This document shows positions 28,316-37,956 of a DNA stretch of 64,000 nucleotides, in pieces. The position numbers were made by a program, and so were the translations under genes. A model generated the notes under the pieces. It saw only the letters and a program-made list of their open reading frames with translations, made no database searches and was not told the DNA's origin. Within the stretch, counting starts at the first letter, position 1; every line of letters begins with the position of its first letter. Origin of the DNA: an uncultured Paracoccaceae bacterium (GTDB lineage Bacteria > Pseudomonadota > Alphaproteobacteria > Rhodobacterales > Rhodobacteraceae); assembly GCA_937895435.1 (NCBI GenBank), contig CALAXT010000023.1, positions 62,001 to 126,000 on the forward strand. Direction: 5' to 3'.

Positions 28316-29500
28316 ATGCGCCCTCTTCTCGTTTTATTTAGTTTTTGGATAGCCGTATGGGGTATTGGCGCGCTTCCCGCAGCGGCCCAGACACCGGCAA
28401 CGACGCTTACTGGCCCAAGCATCAGCGTGGTGGCTGTTACAAGGCAAACCCTGTCTGACCGGGTGGCGGGCTCGGGTCTGGTGGCCGCGCTCGAGCGTGT
28501 GCTGGTTCAGCCACAAATCGAAGGCCAGATGATCCGCGATATAAGCGCTGAGGTTGGCGACAGGGTCAGCGCAGGCCAACAGCTGGCGCTTTTGTCAGAC
28601 AGCGCGTTGGTGTTGCAAAAAAGCCAGCTGCTAGCGGCGCGCGCCAGCGCCGAGGCTGCCGTGGCACAAGCTGCCGCCCAACAGGTTGAGGCCCGCGCCA
28701 CTGCAGATGAGGCCGCGCGCATCCGCGACCGGGCCACGTCTTTGGCACAATCGGGCACCATCAGCCGGGCCACAGTTGACACCACAACTGCCAATGCAAC
28801 GGCAGCGCAAGCCCGTGTGACGATGTCCACCCAAGCCCTGCTGGCCGCACAGGCCCAAGTGGCGCTGGTCGATGCACAAATTGCCAATGTTGATCTGAAC
28901 TTACAGCGCACCTCGGTCACCGCACCGGTAGATGGTGTGGTGTCAGAGCGCAACGCGATTGCTGGCGATATAGCATCTGCCACACGGGCACCGATGTTTG
29001 TGCTGATTAGAAATGGCGCGCTAGAGCTTCGCGCCGATGTTGCAGAGCAAGATATTTTGCGGCTTGCCCCCGGCCAAACTGCAACCCTGCGGGTCACAGG
29101 CTTAGATGCGCCATTGATGGGCACCGTGCGCCTGGTGGAACCCACGATTAATCTCATGACGCGCCAAGGCAGCGTGCGGATAGCCATTGAGACCCCAGAA
29201 AGTGTTCGCGCCGGTATGTTTGCCGAAGCCGATATTTTGGTCGCCCGCCGCGAAACCCTGACCCTGCCAATCTCAGCGGTCAGCGGCACCGGGGCGAACA
29301 CATCGGTGATGCAGGTGCGCGACGGGCAATTGGCGCAGGTCTTTGTGAATACGGGTATTCGTCAAGACGGTTTGATCGAAATCAGCGCTGGACTATCACA
29401 GGGTGATATCGTCGTCGCTCGCGCCGGGTCTTTTGTGCGCGATGGTGACAAGATCACACCAATCTTGGCCGGGCAAACCCCCGCACCATTGTCAAACTAG
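28316..29500 (+). CDS. RND efflux system periplasmic adaptor (membrane fusion protein)
   Basis: This 394-residue adaptor has an N-terminal signal sequence (MRPLLVLFSFWIAVWGIGAL, then PAAAQ). A lipoyl half-motif (VLVQPQIEGQMIRDISAEVG, DRVSAGQQLALL) is split by an alanine-rich alpha-hairpin, and the second half is DLNLQRTSVTAPVDGVVSER. The beta-barrel and membrane-proximal domains follow. There is no lipobox cysteine. It bridges the inner-membrane pump and an outer-membrane channel, whose gene is not in the operon. The pump gene follows nine bases after its stop. Confidence 0.93.
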   Translation: MRPLLVLFSFWIAVWGIGALPAAAQTPATTLTGPSISVVAVTRQTLSDRVAGSGLVAALERVLVQPQIEGQMIRDISAEVGDRVSAGQQLALLSDSALVLQKSQLLAARASAEAAVAQAAAQQVEARATADEAARIRDRATSLAQSGTISRATVDTTTANATAAQARVTMSTQALLAAQAQVALVDAQIANVDLNLQRTSVTAPVDGVVSERNAIAGDIASATRAPMFVLIRNGALELRADVAEQDILRLAPGQTATLRVTGLDAPLMGTVRLVEPTINLMTRQGSVRIAIETPESVRAGMFAEADILVARRETLTLPISAVSGTGANTSVMQVRDGQLAQVFVNTGIRQDGLIEISAGLSQGDIVVARAGSFVRDGDKITPILAGQTPAPLSN

Positions 29501-29509
29501 GGGGCTGAT

Positions 29510-32500
29510 ATGAATTTTTCCGCCTGGTCGATCCGCAACCCTATCGCGCCGGTGCTGGCGTTTGTGTTGTTAATGGTGGTGGGCTGGCAGTCGTTTAATG
29601 CGCTGCCCATCACCCGCTTTCCCAATATCGACGTTCCGTTGGTGGCAGTGTCGGTGGCTCAGTCGGGGGCCGCCCCAACCGAAATGGAAGCCCAAGTCAC
29701 CAAAGAAATCGAAGATGCCGTAGCGGGCATCACAGGCGTGAAAAACATCACTTCAAGCATAAGTGACGGCGTGTCGACCACAGCGGTGGAATTCCGTATG
29801 GAAGTGCCCACCGAAAAAGCGGTGCAAGATGTCAAAGACGCCATTGACCGCATTCGCGGTTCGCTGCCTGGCCAGATTGAGGCACCGATTGTTTCGCGGA
29901 TTGAGGTTGAGGGCCAAGCGATTATGTCTTTTGCGATCGCCGCACCCGACAAAACGCTGGAAGAGCTGTCATGGTATGTCGATGATACGATCAAACGCGC
30001 CTTGCAAGGCAAGGCAGGCGTCGGCCGGATTGACCGCTATGGTGGGGCTGATCGCGAAATTCTGATAGCTCTTGACCCGCTGCGGCTCGACAGTTTCGGG
30101 CTCAGCGCAACGGGCGTTAACGCGCAATTGCGGCAGGCCAATATCAACCTCGGATCTGGGCGCGGCGCGTTGGGTGCACGCGAACAGACCATTCGCACGC
30201 TGGGGGATGCGGGCTCGGTTGCGGCGCTGGAAGATACGATGATTGCGGCCGGTAATGGCCGCCATGTCCGACTGGGCGATTTGGGCACGATCACCGACAC
30301 CTATGAAGAACTGCGCTCACAAGCCCGGTTTAACGGTGAACAGGTTGTGACTTTTTCAGTGTTCCGCGCCAAGGGCGCCTCTGAGGTCAGCGTGGCCCGT
30401 GTGGTGGAAGAAACGCTGGATGGTCTGCGCCAGGCCCACCCCGATGTGCAAATTTTACCCGTCGATGACACGGTGTTTTACACCTATGGCAACTATGAGG
30501 CCGCACTGCACACATTGCTAGAAGGCGCGTTATTGTCAGTGATTGTGGTGCTGCTGTTCTTACGCAATTGGCGGGCCACGTTGATCACGGCACTGGCGTT
30601 GCCATTATCGGCAGTTCCCACGTTCTTTATAATGGATTTGCTGGATTTTTCGCTGAACCTTGTCAGCTTTTTGGCCATTACGCTGGCAACCGGTATTCTG
30701 GTCGATGACGCGATCGTCGAAATTGAAAATATCGCGCGCCATATCCGTATGGGCAAAACCCCCTATCGCGCTGCCATTGAGGCCGCCGATGAAATCGGGC
30801 TGGCGGTGATTGCGACAACATTCACAATCGTCGCGGTCTTTGTGCCCGTGTCGTTTATGCCGGGCATTCCGGGGCAATATTTCCGGCAATTTGGTTTGAC
30901 GGTAGCGATTGCAGTTCTGTTTTCGTTGATGGTGGCGCGGCTGATTACGCCAATGTTGGCGGCCTATTTCATGCGCGACAAAGATGCGATGCACGAAGAG
31001 GCTGAAGATGGCACCGTTATGCGGCTTTATCTTGGGCTGGTGCGGCACACGCTGAAATGGCGCTATTTCACCTTGATGGGCGCTTTGGGCGTGCTGGCCG
31101 TTTCGGTGTTTTTCATGGTGCAAATCCCCGGCAGCTTCCTGCCCCCCGAAGATGTATCCCGCATACCAATATCGGTCGAACTGCCCCCTGGCACCGCCCT
31201 GTCTGAAACCAATCGCGTGACCAGCGAGATTGAGACGCGATTATCAAAGATTAATGGGGTTGAGGGCGTCTTTGTGCTCTCGGGCAGTTCGCCCACCGGA
31301 GATCTTGATGTGCGGCGGGCCTCGATCACCGTCATCTTGAAACGGTTGGATCATTCGTTGTTGCGCCGCAGCACAGAGATTTTGGCACGCGTGCCAATCT
31401 TGGGCTACGCAGTGCCCACCCTAGCCCCAAATGGCCGGGTGCGTCCGCAGGCCTCCATTGAAAAAGAGGTCTTTGCTCAAATCGCCGATATCCCTGATAT
31501 TCGCGCATTCAAGCTGAACGACAGGGGGCAACGCGATATTTCGTTTTCCATTCTGTCAAGCAACCCCGAGGCGCTGACCGAAGCGATATCGCGGTTGGAA
31601 AAGGCGCTGCGCGGTGACCCGTTGCTGGCCAACGTATCAAGCACCGGCGCCTTGCCCCGCCCCGAGGTTCAGATTACCCCACGCGCTGATCAGGCCGCAC
31701 GGCTTGGCATCACAACCCGCCAGATATCAGAAACGATCCGGGTTGCGACCATCGGCGATGTCGATGCGGCCTTGGCCAAAGTGTCACTGGATGGCCGCCA
31801 GATACCGGTACGGGTGCGGGTTGAGGGCGATCTGAAAACCGATATCAACCGATTGGGTGCGCTGAAAATTGCTACCGCCACAGGCCAGACCGTACCACTG
31901 TCCGCGGTGGCCGATATCACGATGGGCGAGGGTGCGGCGTCAATCAGTCGTTTGAACCGTGAACGCATTGCAACGATTGGCGCCAATCTGCCCGAAGGTG
32001 TGGTGCTGGGAACCGCTACAGCCCGGTTCAAAGAACTGGCCGAGGCGGTCGAACTGCCCCCCAGTGTCCGAATCTCTGAGGCCGGCGATTCAGAAGTGCA
32101 GACCGAACTATTTGCCAGTTTTATCAATGCGATGATTTTGGGATTGTTGCTGGTTTTGACCGTACTGATTTTATTGTTCAAATCCGTCATACAGCCTTTT
32201 ACCATTTTGTTTTCACTGCCATTGGCCATTGGCGGTGTGGCGGCAGCCCTGATTTTGACCAATTCAGCGGTATCTATGCCGGTGTTGATCGGGATTTTAA
32301 TGTTGATGGGCATCGTCACCAAAAACGCCATTTTGCTGGTTGATTTCGCCATTGAAATGATGAGCCAAGGCATGCCCCGAATTGACGCCATGATGGAGGC
32401 GGGCCACAAACGGGCGCGGCCGATCGTCATGACCTCAATTGCGATGTCGGCAGGCATGCTGCCGTCGGCGCTTGGTGTGGGCGAGGGCGGGGCGTTCCGC

Positions 32501-32803
32501 GCCCCGATGGCAACCGCCGTGATCGGTGGTATCATCGTGTCAACCGTTCTAAGCCTTGTGGTCGTTCCCTCTTTCTTCCTGATCATGGATGATCTTAGCC
32601 GACTGATTTCACGGCTGTTCAAAAACATGATCGGCGAAAAAGAGGCCGAACCCATACCACCTACAGCCGACGCCCTTGGTCAGATGTTACACACCGCCCA
32701 AGTCGAAATTGACACGCTAAATGACCGGCTCCATCGTTTGGAAAACGCACACACGAAAACACCACCACTGGTGCTGAACCCCAAGCTGCATGTGGCGGAA
32801 TAG
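29510..32803 (+). CDS. RND efflux transporter permease (AcrB/MexF-like, HAE1 type)
   Basis: This 1097-residue proton-driven inner-membrane pump starts FSAWSIRNPIAPVLAFVLLM, the typical first helix, and has two large periplasmic loops and about twelve membrane helices. The proton-relay region is visible in FLAITLATGILVDDAIVEIE and NIARHIRMGKTPYRAAIEAA, with the conserved DD pair in helix 4. The later GIVTKNAILLVDFAIEMMSQ corresponds to the second half. The C-terminal tail ends with a short polar helix (VEIDTLNDRLHRLENAH). A drug or solvent substrate cannot be named. Confidence 0.95.
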   Translation: MNFSAWSIRNPIAPVLAFVLLMVVGWQSFNALPITRFPNIDVPLVAVSVAQSGAAPTEMEAQVTKEIEDAVAGITGVKNITSSISDGVSTTAVEFRMEVPTEKAVQDVKDAIDRIRGSLPGQIEAPIVSRIEVEGQAIMSFAIAAPDKTLEELSWYVDDTIKRALQGKAGVGRIDRYGGADREILIALDPLRLDSFGLSATGVNAQLRQANINLGSGRGALGAREQTIRTLGDAGSVAALEDTMIAAGNGRHVRLGDLGTITDTYEELRSQARFNGEQVVTFSVFRAKGASEVSVARVVEETLDGLRQAHPDVQILPVDDTVFYTYGNYEAALHTLLEGALLSVIVVLLFLRNWRATLITALALPLSAVPTFFIMDLLDFSLNLVSFLAITLATGILVDDAIVEIENIARHIRMGKTPYRAAIEAADEIGLAVIATTFTIVAVFVPVSFMPGIPGQYFRQFGLTVAIAVLFSLMVARLITPMLAAYFMRDKDAMHEEAEDGTVMRLYLGLVRHTLKWRYFTLMGALGVLAVSVFFMVQIPGSFLPPEDVSRIPISVELPPGTALSETNRVTSEIETRLSKINGVEGVFVLSGSSPTGDLDVRRASITVILKRLDHSLLRRSTEILARVPILGYAVPTLAPNGRVRPQASIEKEVFAQIADIPDIRAFKLNDRGQRDISFSILSSNPEALTEAISRLEKALRGDPLLANVSSTGALPRPEVQITPRADQAARLGITTRQISETIRVATIGDVDAALAKVSLDGRQIPVRVRVEGDLKTDINRLGALKIATATGQTVPLSAVADITMGEGAASISRLNRERIATIGANLPEGVVLGTATARFKELAEAVELPPSVRISEAGDSEVQTELFASFINAMILGLLLVLTVLILLFKSVIQPFTILFSLPLAIGGVAAALILTNSAVSMPVLIGILMLMGIVTKNAILLVDFAIEMMSQGMPRIDAMMEAGHKRARPIVMTSIAMSAGMLPSALGVGEGGAFRAPMATAVIGGIIVSTVLSLVVVPSFFLIMDDLSRLISRLFKNMIGEKEAEPIPPTADALGQMLHTAQVEIDTLNDRLHRLENAHTKTPPLVLNPKLHVAE

Positions 32804-32838
32804 CAGTCAATCCGCCGCACAAAAGCCCTGAAAAAGCC

Positions 32839-32871
32839 TGAATTGTCCGTTTTGTAAATCTGGACAATTCA
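32839..32871. promoter_or_regulatory. Inverted repeat just upstream of the AAA ATPase gene
   Basis: TGAATTGTCC (32839-32848) and GGACAATTCA (32862-32871) form a perfect 10-bp inverted repeat with a 13-base AT-rich centre, ending 15 bases before the ATPase start. It could be an operator or a hairpin closing the RND transcript. No T-run longer than four bases follows, so an operator is favoured. Confidence 0.55.
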
Positions 32872-32886
32872 CGCAGTTTTGGTGCC

Positions 32887-34200
32887 ATGAACAGCCCTCT
32901 TCCCCATATCACAGCCCCCCGCACCCCCCAAACTTTGCAAGAGACGGGACTCTCGCAAATTTTGATGTGTGATATTTTGCTGAAAACCATGTTTCGCATG
33001 GGAATTGAACATGTCACCAGTTTGGCAAAAACAATCTGTCTGCCGCAAACGCTGACGCAGGAACTGGTTGAAATTCTGCGTGGCCAAAAATTGCTTGAGG
33101 CCACAGGCACGCTGCACGCCACATCCAGTCGCGAAATGGGCTATAAACTGTCAGATGCGGGCAAGGCGCGTGCATTTGATGCCCTGGCCCAATCTGAATA
33201 TTTTGGCCCGATGCCAGTGCCGCTGGCGCAGTATCGCGATCAGGTCCGGCGCCAATCTATCCGCAACAACCGGTTGACGCGCGATAATCTGGAAGCAGCG
33301 ATGCAGCATCTGATTGTGCCCAATACACTGCTGGATCAGTTGGGCCCTGCGGTGGGATCGGGGCGGTCGATTTTGCTGTATGGGCCACCGGGCAACGGCA
33401 AATCATCCATCGCCAACGCTCTGCGTGATGCAATGGGGGAACAGATTTATGTGCCCCACGCGCTAGAATATTCTGGCCAAACTATCAGTTTTTTTGACCC
33501 ACTTGTACACACCCGTATGTTTGAAACCCACAGCAATGAAAACGCACTGCGGTTGGGCGATCACGCAAGGATCGACAGCCGCTATACCCTGTGTCGTCGC
33601 CCCGCCGTGGTAACCGGGGGCGAGTTGATGCTGTCTATGCTTGATCTTGCCTATAATCCCGTTTCACGCACTTATCAGGCCCCACTGCAGCTAAAGGCGT
33701 CGGGGGGTATTTTCATTGTGGATGACCTTGGGCGCCAAAGCGAACCGCCCCAAGATTTGATCAACCGTTGGATCGTTCCAATGGAAATGGGCTATGATAT
33801 CCTCAGCCTGCAATCGGGTGAAAAGTTCATGGTGCCCTTTGACACGCTGGTGGTGTTTTCTACAAACTTTCACCCCAACAAACTGTTTGATGGGGCGGCG
33901 CTGCGGCGGATTTTCTTTAAAATTCTAATCAACGGGCCAGATCAGGAACTGTTTTTAAAAATCTTTGCCATGACCGCGCGGCGGCGCAAAATGCCCCTAG
34001 ACGAGGCCGCGATGCTTTATCTGCTGAAAGAAAAATACCCTAGCATCAACAATCTCTATGCCAACTACCATCCGGTGTTCTTGATCGACCAGATCATTGC
34101 GATCTGTGATTATGAAGGCATCCCATATCAGATGTCACCCAACCTGATTGATCGCGCATGGGAAAATCTGTTCGTTCAAGACACAGCCATCGCGCATTAA
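32887..34200 (+). CDS. AAA-type ATPase of unknown function with N-terminal winged-helix-like region
   Basis: This 437-residue protein has an N-terminal region of about 120 residues that looks like a winged helix (LCDILLKTMFRM-type helices, then MGYKLSDAGKARAFDALAQS). An AAA domain follows, with Walker A LLYGPPGNGKSSIANALRDA near residue 160 and Walker B GIFIVDDLGRQSEPPQDLIN near 275. Sensor-1 is DTLVVFSTNFHPNKLF and an arginine-finger-like GAALRRIFFKI follows. No membrane segment was seen. I do not recognise a named system for it, and neither neighbour (RND pump, LytTR regulator) explains it. The start has no clear ribosome site. Confidence 0.85.
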   Translation: MNSPLPHITAPRTPQTLQETGLSQILMCDILLKTMFRMGIEHVTSLAKTICLPQTLTQELVEILRGQKLLEATGTLHATSSREMGYKLSDAGKARAFDALAQSEYFGPMPVPLAQYRDQVRRQSIRNNRLTRDNLEAAMQHLIVPNTLLDQLGPAVGSGRSILLYGPPGNGKSSIANALRDAMGEQIYVPHALEYSGQTISFFDPLVHTRMFETHSNENALRLGDHARIDSRYTLCRRPAVVTGGELMLSMLDLAYNPVSRTYQAPLQLKASGGIFIVDDLGRQSEPPQDLINRWIVPMEMGYDILSLQSGEKFMVPFDTLVVFSTNFHPNKLFDGAALRRIFFKILINGPDQELFLKIFAMTARRRKMPLDEAAMLYLLKEKYPSINNLYANYHPVFLIDQIIAICDYEGIPYQMSPNLIDRAWENLFVQDTAIAH

Positions 34201-34222
34201 CGTCCTGCACCAAAAGCTGGCA

Positions 34223-35047
34223 TCACTCACCCGGCGCTTGCCCATCAAAAGTCGCACCAAGCGCTGCGTGAAAGCGGCGACTGACAGGCACCTCAGGCCC
34301 ATCTTTCAGCACCACCACAAGATTGCCACCGCGCCGTTGCACCTGCGCAATCGCACGGCGCGCCACCCAATGCGAACGGTGCACCTGCAACCCGTCTGCA
34401 CCTTCCAGTTCATTGAGTGCATCAACAAAGCGCATCAAAAGCTGCGCACTGCCCTGTTCTGTCCACACATCAACATAGTGATCGCGGACAGACACCCGCA
34501 CCAAAGGGCCACGCACATCATCGGGCACACGATCCAACAGACGGGGCGCGGCAACATCACCAGCAGCTAGGTCAATGGGCGGGGGGTCTGCTGCCCGCGA
34601 CAGCACGTTTGGGGGTGTTTCAGCCGGGCCAGCGGGCCTGTCAGCCATAAGGTCGATGGCCAGATGAGTGGCTGTGTAAATCGCCCACCCGCTGAGCCAG
34701 ACGGCCCCCGCCGTGGCAGGCGCAAGTTTGACCCAAGATTGCCACCAATGCGCCAAACCACACACCAGCGCAGTCAGAACCGAGGCAAAGATCATCGCCC
34801 CCAACAACAGCCGCGACACTGCGTTAAGCCCCGGCAAAAGCCGCAGAAGCCCGTGATGCAGCACGCTAAACCCCGCCAGAGCACTGGCACACAAAAGGCC
34901 CCAAAACAAAAAGCGCATTAAAAGTGGCATCTGTGCAAAGGTGCCAAACGGCCCAGAAAGCGCCAGAATAAAGGCGCCAAGCCCCAAAACAGCCAGAAAT
35001 TTTGGCGAAATTTCAGACACCAAACCCCGGACAAAGGTAAATTTCAT
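34223..35047 (-). CDS. Membrane-bound LytTR-domain transcriptional regulator
   Basis: This 274-residue protein has four hydrophobic segments in the first 160 residues (for example FLAVLGLGAFILALSGPFGT and LLLGAMIFASVLTALVCGLA). A linker and a C-terminal LytTR DNA-binding domain follow: VRVSVRDHYVDVWTEQGSAQ, DGLQVHRSHWVARRAIAQVQ and GNLVVVLKDGPEVPVSRRF. Such proteins bind DNA directly from the membrane without a kinase partner; what it senses is unknown. It converges on the AAA ATPase gene (22 bases between stops). An AT-rich inverted repeat lies upstream of its start. Confidence 0.88.
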   Translation of the reverse strand: MKFTFVRGLVSEISPKFLAVLGLGAFILALSGPFGTFAQMPLLMRFLFWGLLCASALAGFSVLHHGLLRLLPGLNAVSRLLLGAMIFASVLTALVCGLAHWWQSWVKLAPATAGAVWLSGWAIYTATHLAIDLMADRPAGPAETPPNVLSRAADPPPIDLAAGDVAAPRLLDRVPDDVRGPLVRVSVRDHYVDVWTEQGSAQLLMRFVDALNELEGADGLQVHRSHWVARRAIAQVQRRGGNLVVVLKDGPEVPVSRRFHAALGATFDGQAPGE

Positions 35048-35061
35048 ACTGGTATAAACTC

Positions 35062-35090
35062 ATAAAAAACAACTTATAGGTGTTTTTTAT
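35062..35090. promoter_or_regulatory. AT-rich inverted repeat upstream of the LytTR gene
   Basis: ATAAAAAAC (35062-35070) and GTTTTTTAT (35082-35090) form a perfect 9-bp inverted repeat with an 11-base centre. It ends 14 bases upstream of the LytTR start. It is a candidate autoregulatory site; LytTR proteins often bind paired repeats at such spacing. Confidence 0.5.
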
Positions 35091-35147
35091 CAGCTTGAGA
35101 ACAACCGCGCAATATTTCTTTGCGTCTGCCGGGATGGGTGCTTTAGG

Positions 35148-36038
35148 TCAGGCCGTCAGCCCCTCGGGTTCAGGCAGGCCATTGGCGCGACATGTCGCGG
35201 TCAAGGTATTGGCCAGCAAACAGGCAATGGTCATTGGCCCGACCCCACCCGGAACCGGCGTGATCGCGCCCGCAACAGCCGCAGCCGAGCCAAAATCAAC
35301 ATCGCCAACCAGCACGGTTTTACCACCACGCTCAATCCGGTTAATGCCCACATCAATCACCGTAGCACCAGGTTTGACCCAATCGCCCGGCACCATTTCC
35401 GGGCGGCCCACCGCTGCAACCAAAATATCAGCCGCGCGGCAAACGGCAGCCAGATCGTGGGTGCGCGAATGGGCGATGGTGACCGTGCAGCTGTCGCGCA
35501 GCAACAACTGGGCCATCGGTTTGCCCACAATGTTTGAACGCCCCACCACCACAGCCGACAGGCCCGACAGGCTGCCGTGATGATCACGCAGCAGCATCAG
35601 ACAGCCCAGCGGCGTGCAGGGCACCATTGATTTCTGCCCCGTCGACAGCAAACCAACGTTTGAAATATGAAAGCCATCAACATCTTTGGCTGGATCAATG
35701 CTGTTGATCACAAGATCTTCATTGAGATGCCCGGGCAGCGGCAATTGCACCAGAATACCATGTACAGCCGGGTCGGCGTTTAGGGTGGCAATCAGCGCCA
35801 AAAGATCTTCCTGCGATGTGTCGACCGCCAGCCGATGTTCATAGGAATTCATGCCCACTTCAACGGTCTGTTTACCCTTGGATTTTACATAGACTTGGCT
35901 CGCCGGGTCTTCGCCCACCAACACCACCGCCAAACCCGGCGTCAGACCATGCTGCGCTTTCAGCCGGGCCACATGTTCGCCCACTTGGGCACGCACCTTG
36001 GCCGCAAAGGCCTTTCCGTCAAGAATTGTTGCGGTCAT
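35148..36038 (-). CDS. folD: Bifunctional methylene-THF dehydrogenase / methenyl-THF cyclohydrolase
   Basis: This 296-residue cytosolic enzyme interconverts 5,10-methylene-, methenyl- and 10-formyl-tetrahydrofolate. The signatures are [20 protein letters not shown] with the catalytic lysine, [32 protein letters not shown], and [20 protein letters not shown] for the NADP site. The ATG at 36038 follows AAGGAACCCAAA; the longer frame from 36143 is not conserved. Together with the upstream fhs gene it forms the one-carbon module linking formate to folate. Confidence 0.97.
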   Translation of the reverse strand: MTATILDGKAFAAKVRAQVGEHVARLKAQHGLTPGLAVVLVGEDPASQVYVKSKGKQTVEVGMNSYEHRLAVDTSQEDLLALIATLNADPAVHGILVQLPLPGHLNEDLVINSIDPAKDVDGFHISNVGLLSTGQKSMVPCTPLGCLMLLRDHHGSLSGLSAVVVGRSNIVGKPMAQLLLRDSCTVTIAHSRTHDLAAVCRAADILVAAVGRPEMVPGDWVKPGATVIDVGINRIERGGKTVLVGDVDFGSAAAVAGAITPVPGGVGPMTIACLLANTLTATCRANGLPEPEGLTA

Positions 36039-36149
36039 TTTGGGTTCCTTATGATCTGGGCGGGCATCATCTTGGCTGATGACATCAGGTAAGTCATCAC
36101 CCCGTTTGCAAAGAAAACAGCCCTTTGGCAAGCGTTGCCACACAAAGCA

Positions 36150-36182
36150 CGCTCACCCCGCACCAAAGATGCAGGGTGAGCG
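36150..36182 (-). terminator. Terminator-like hairpin after fhs
   Basis: CGCTCACCC (36150-36158) pairs with GGGTGAGCG (36174-36182), extended by an inner GCA/TGC pair. It begins nine bases after the fhs stop on the minus strand and is followed by TGCTTTGTGTGG, a weak T-run. It probably separates fhs from folD transcription or attenuates it. Confidence 0.65.
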
Positions 36183-36191
36183 GCCAACTTT

Positions 36192-37868
36192 TTAAAACAG
36201 GCCTTCGATCTGGCCCGCATCATTCAGGCGGATGGTTTCCGCCGAAGGCACCCGGGGCAGGCCAGGCATAGTCATGATTTCGCCACAAATTGCCACGACG
36301 AAACCAGCGCCTGCAGACAGGCGAACCTCGCGCACCGGGATAGAGTGTCCGGTCGGTGCACCACGGACGTTTGGATCTGTGGTGAAGCTGTATTGGGTTT
36401 TCGCCATGCAGATCGGCAGATGGCCATAGCCTGCGGCCTCCCACACTTTCAACTGATCACGGATCGATTTATCGGCCACAACCGCATCAGCATGATAGAT
36501 ATTTTTGGCGATAGTTTCGATCTTTTCAAACAGCCCCATGTCATCAGGGTAGATTGGCGCGAAATCAGCGACGCCGCTTTCGGCCAGATCAACCACGTGA
36601 CGTGCCAGATCTTCGATGCCCGCTGACCCCTGCGCCCAATGCTTGCACAAGATTGCAGTGGCACCCTGCGCAGCGACATAATCTTTAACCGCTTGCACTT
36701 CGGCATCGGTATCAGACACAAAATGGTTGATCGCCACCACCACTGGCACGCCAAAGCTTTTGACGTTGGAAATGTGACGGCCCAGGTTCGGGCAACCGCT
36801 TTTCACCGCCTCAACATTTTCGGCACCAAGATCAGCCTTGGCCACGCCACCGTTCATTTTCATGGCACGGACAGTGGCAACAATCACTGCTGCAGATGGT
36901 TTCAGGCCAGCCTTACGACATTTAATGTCAAAGAATTTTTCAGCCCCCAAATCAGCACCAAAGCCAGCCTCGGTTACGACATAGTCTGCAAGTTTTAGCG
37001 CAGTTGTCGTGGCAATGACCGAGTTGCAGCCATGCGCAATATTGGCAAAGGGCCCACCGTGCACGAAAGCCGGGTTGTTTTCCAACGTTTGCACAAGGTT
37101 CGGCTGCATCGCATCTTTCAACAGCACCGTCATGGCGCCATCAGCTTTGATATCACGGCAATAAATCGGCTTTTTCTCGCGGGTATAGGCAACCACGATA
37201 TCGCCCAGACGTTTTTGCAGGTCGTCCAGATCACGCGACAAACACAAAATGGCCATCACTTCTGATGCAACCGTAATGTCAAAACCGGTCTGGCGCGGAA
37301 AACCATTGGCCACGCCGCCCAAGTTCACAACCGTATCACGCAACGCACGGTCGTTCATATCCATCACCCGACGCCAAACAATGCGACGCAGGTCAATTTC
37401 AAGGCTGTTGCCCCAATAGATGTGGTTGTCGATCATCGCGCTCAGCAGGTTGTGCGCGCTGGTGATGGCATGGAAATCGCCCGTGAAATGCAGGTTCATT
37501 TCTTCCATCGGCACAACTTGCGAATAACCGCCACCTGCGGCCCCGCCCTTCATGCCAAAGTTAGGCCCCAGTGAGGCTTCACGGATACAAACGACCGCAT
37601 TTTTACCAATGCGGTTCAAACCATCGCCCAGCCCCACGGTGGTTGTGGTCTTGCCCTCACCTGCGGGTGTCGGGTTGATGGCGGTCACCAAGATCAGCTT
37701 GCCCTTTGGTTTATCAGCCAGCCCTTTGATAAAATCTTGCCCAATCTTGGCCTTATCATGGCCATAGGGCAGCAGATGCTCGGCTGGAATACCCAGTTTG
37801 GCGCCGATCTCCATGATCGGTTTTTTGTTGGCTTCGCGTGCGATTTCGATGTCTGACTTGACGGCCAT
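36192..37868 (-). CDS. fhs: Formate-tetrahydrofolate ligase
   Basis: This 558-residue enzyme joins formate to tetrahydrofolate using ATP, giving 10-formyl-THF. The P-loop is [20 protein letters not shown] near residues 65-84. Further family signatures are [40 protein letters not shown] and [20 protein letters not shown]. The ATG at 37868 ([18 protein letters not shown]) has GGGAG upstream; an earlier in-frame start at 37883 is less likely. folD follows 153 bases downstream on the same strand. Confidence 0.97.
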   Translation of the reverse strand: MAVKSDIEIAREANKKPIMEIGAKLGIPAEHLLPYGHDKAKIGQDFIKGLADKPKGKLILVTAINPTPAGEGKTTTTVGLGDGLNRIGKNAVVCIREASLGPNFGMKGGAAGGGYSQVVPMEEMNLHFTGDFHAITSAHNLLSAMIDNHIYWGNSLEIDLRRIVWRRVMDMNDRALRDTVVNLGGVANGFPRQTGFDITVASEVMAILCLSRDLDDLQKRLGDIVVAYTREKKPIYCRDIKADGAMTVLLKDAMQPNLVQTLENNPAFVHGGPFANIAHGCNSVIATTTALKLADYVVTEAGFGADLGAEKFFDIKCRKAGLKPSAAVIVATVRAMKMNGGVAKADLGAENVEAVKSGCPNLGRHISNVKSFGVPVVVAINHFVSDTDAEVQAVKDYVAAQGATAILCKHWAQGSAGIEDLARHVVDLAESGVADFAPIYPDDMGLFEKIETIAKNIYHADAVVADKSIRDQLKVWEAAGYGHLPICMAKTQYSFTTDPNVRGAPTGHSIPVREVRLSAGAGFVVAICGEIMTMPGLPRVPSAETIRLNDAGQIEGLF

Positions 37869-37956
37869 TATGGTCTCCCTCATGGGGGGAGGATGATCCC
37901 CCGTTGCCCATTTTGGGTATAGGCTTGGGACAGATTGTCACAGCCTGATTTCCGAC

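Noticed and set aside
31690-32655. 321-codon open frame antisense to the RND pump
   Set aside because: It mirrors hydrophobic codons of the pump, is serine/isoleucine-rich and has no ribosome site.
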